From Leptolyngbyaceae cyanobacterium JSC-12 (GTDB lineage: Bacteria; Cyanobacteriota; Cyanobacteriia; Leptolyngbyales; Leptolyngbyaceae): a stretch of 64,000 nt of DNA. Below are positions 63,902 through 64,000 of the stretch, in pieces (within the stretch, counting starts at the first letter, position 1; each line of letters opens with the position of its first letter). A model generated the notes under the pieces. The model saw only the letters and a list, made by a program, of their open reading frames with translations, ran no database searches and was not told the origin of the DNA. The DNA lies in NCBI GenBank assembly GCA_000309945.1, contig CM001633.1, positions 3,917,912 through 3,981,911 on the forward strand, written 5' to 3'. A program made the translations under genes and the position numbers.

Positions 63902-64000
63902 ATGCCAGAACAACCTCAATGGCAGATTCAAACTAGCAATCCTCCGCAATGGCTAGTGCAAGCGATTCGGCGGGTGATGCCACAGCTAAAAGGTACAGTG
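63902..64000 (+). CDS. recJ: Probable RecJ single-strand exonuclease, N-terminal start (partial)
   Basis: The first 33 codons are visible: MPEQPQWQIQTSNPPQWLVQ, then AIRRVMPQLKGTV. This W-x-I/L-x-T start followed by P-x-W-x-V/L-x-A-I/V-R is how cyanobacterial RecJ proteins begin. The DHH catalytic motifs lie beyond the window. Assignment is from the N-terminal pattern alone. Confidence 0.5.
   Translation, partial: MPEQPQWQIQTSNPPQWLVQAIRRVMPQLKGTV

Overview
The window comes from a cyanobacterial chromosome. Evidence: ndhD1 for the photosynthetic NDH-1 complex, a plastid-lipid-associated (PAP/fibrillin) protein, a gas-vesicle cluster, DUF3134, a YgfZ-type protein, many GCGATCGC (HIP1) octamers, and an orphan Dam-type GATC methylase. 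It looks like a filamentous or gas-vacuolate, insertion-sequence-rich species. The genus cannot be told from the sequence.

Positions 1-14890 hold a type III CRISPR-Cas locus of subtype III-D aspect: the C-terminal end of Cas10, four Csm3/Cas7-like RAMP proteins, a Csx10-like RAMP, a Csx19-like protein, and a small protein with a helical front half. It forms two translationally coupled blocks (1-2939 and 7012-10945). Between them lie a broken CARF-nuclease gene, a broken VapBC pair and two related PD-(D/E)XK-like proteins. Both recognisable cyclic-oligoadenylate effectors are split by transposons. A Card1/Can2-like gene is split by an IS200-like element, and a Csx1/TM1812-type CARF-HEPN gene is split by an IS4/IS701-like element. 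No CRISPR array, cas6, cas1 or cas2 is in the window.

Positions 15000-20000 hold two glycosyltransferases, a CHAT-protease fragment, an M48 metalloprotease and a Uma2 nuclease. Positions 20068-27540 are a decayed integrative element. It has a P4-like primase/helicase split by a third IS copy, an HTH protein, a strongly structured 300-base non-coding stretch, a divergent ribbon-helix-helix control region with a 13-bp inverted repeat, and small hypothetical genes. It ends in a 3' fragment of tRNA-Thr(UGU) that marks an attachment site. The middle IS copy has unmatched flanks, so the left end of the element has probably been lost by rearrangement.

Positions 27617-37000 are ordinary chromosome: ndhD1, a two-partner-secretion exoprotein, ygfZ, a 2Fe-2S ferredoxin-like gene and dam. 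Positions 37168-47669 are a minus-strand surface-polysaccharide cluster: glycosyltransferases, FkbM methyltransferases (one protein with three such domains) and a Wzm/Wzt ABC exporter. Positions 48192-52000 are gvpA-gvpC-gvpN-gvpJ-gvpK, in which GvpC and GvpN share an unusual C-terminal winged-helix-like tail. The right end (52136-64000) holds a Ser/Thr kinase, a low-complexity-tail membrane protein, thrC, a class-A-like serine hydrolase, a periplasmic binding lipoprotein, tRNA-Ser(GCU), mraY, DUF3134, PAP/fibrillin, a Cas4/RecB-like nuclease, a GNAT acetyltransferase and the start of a probable recJ.
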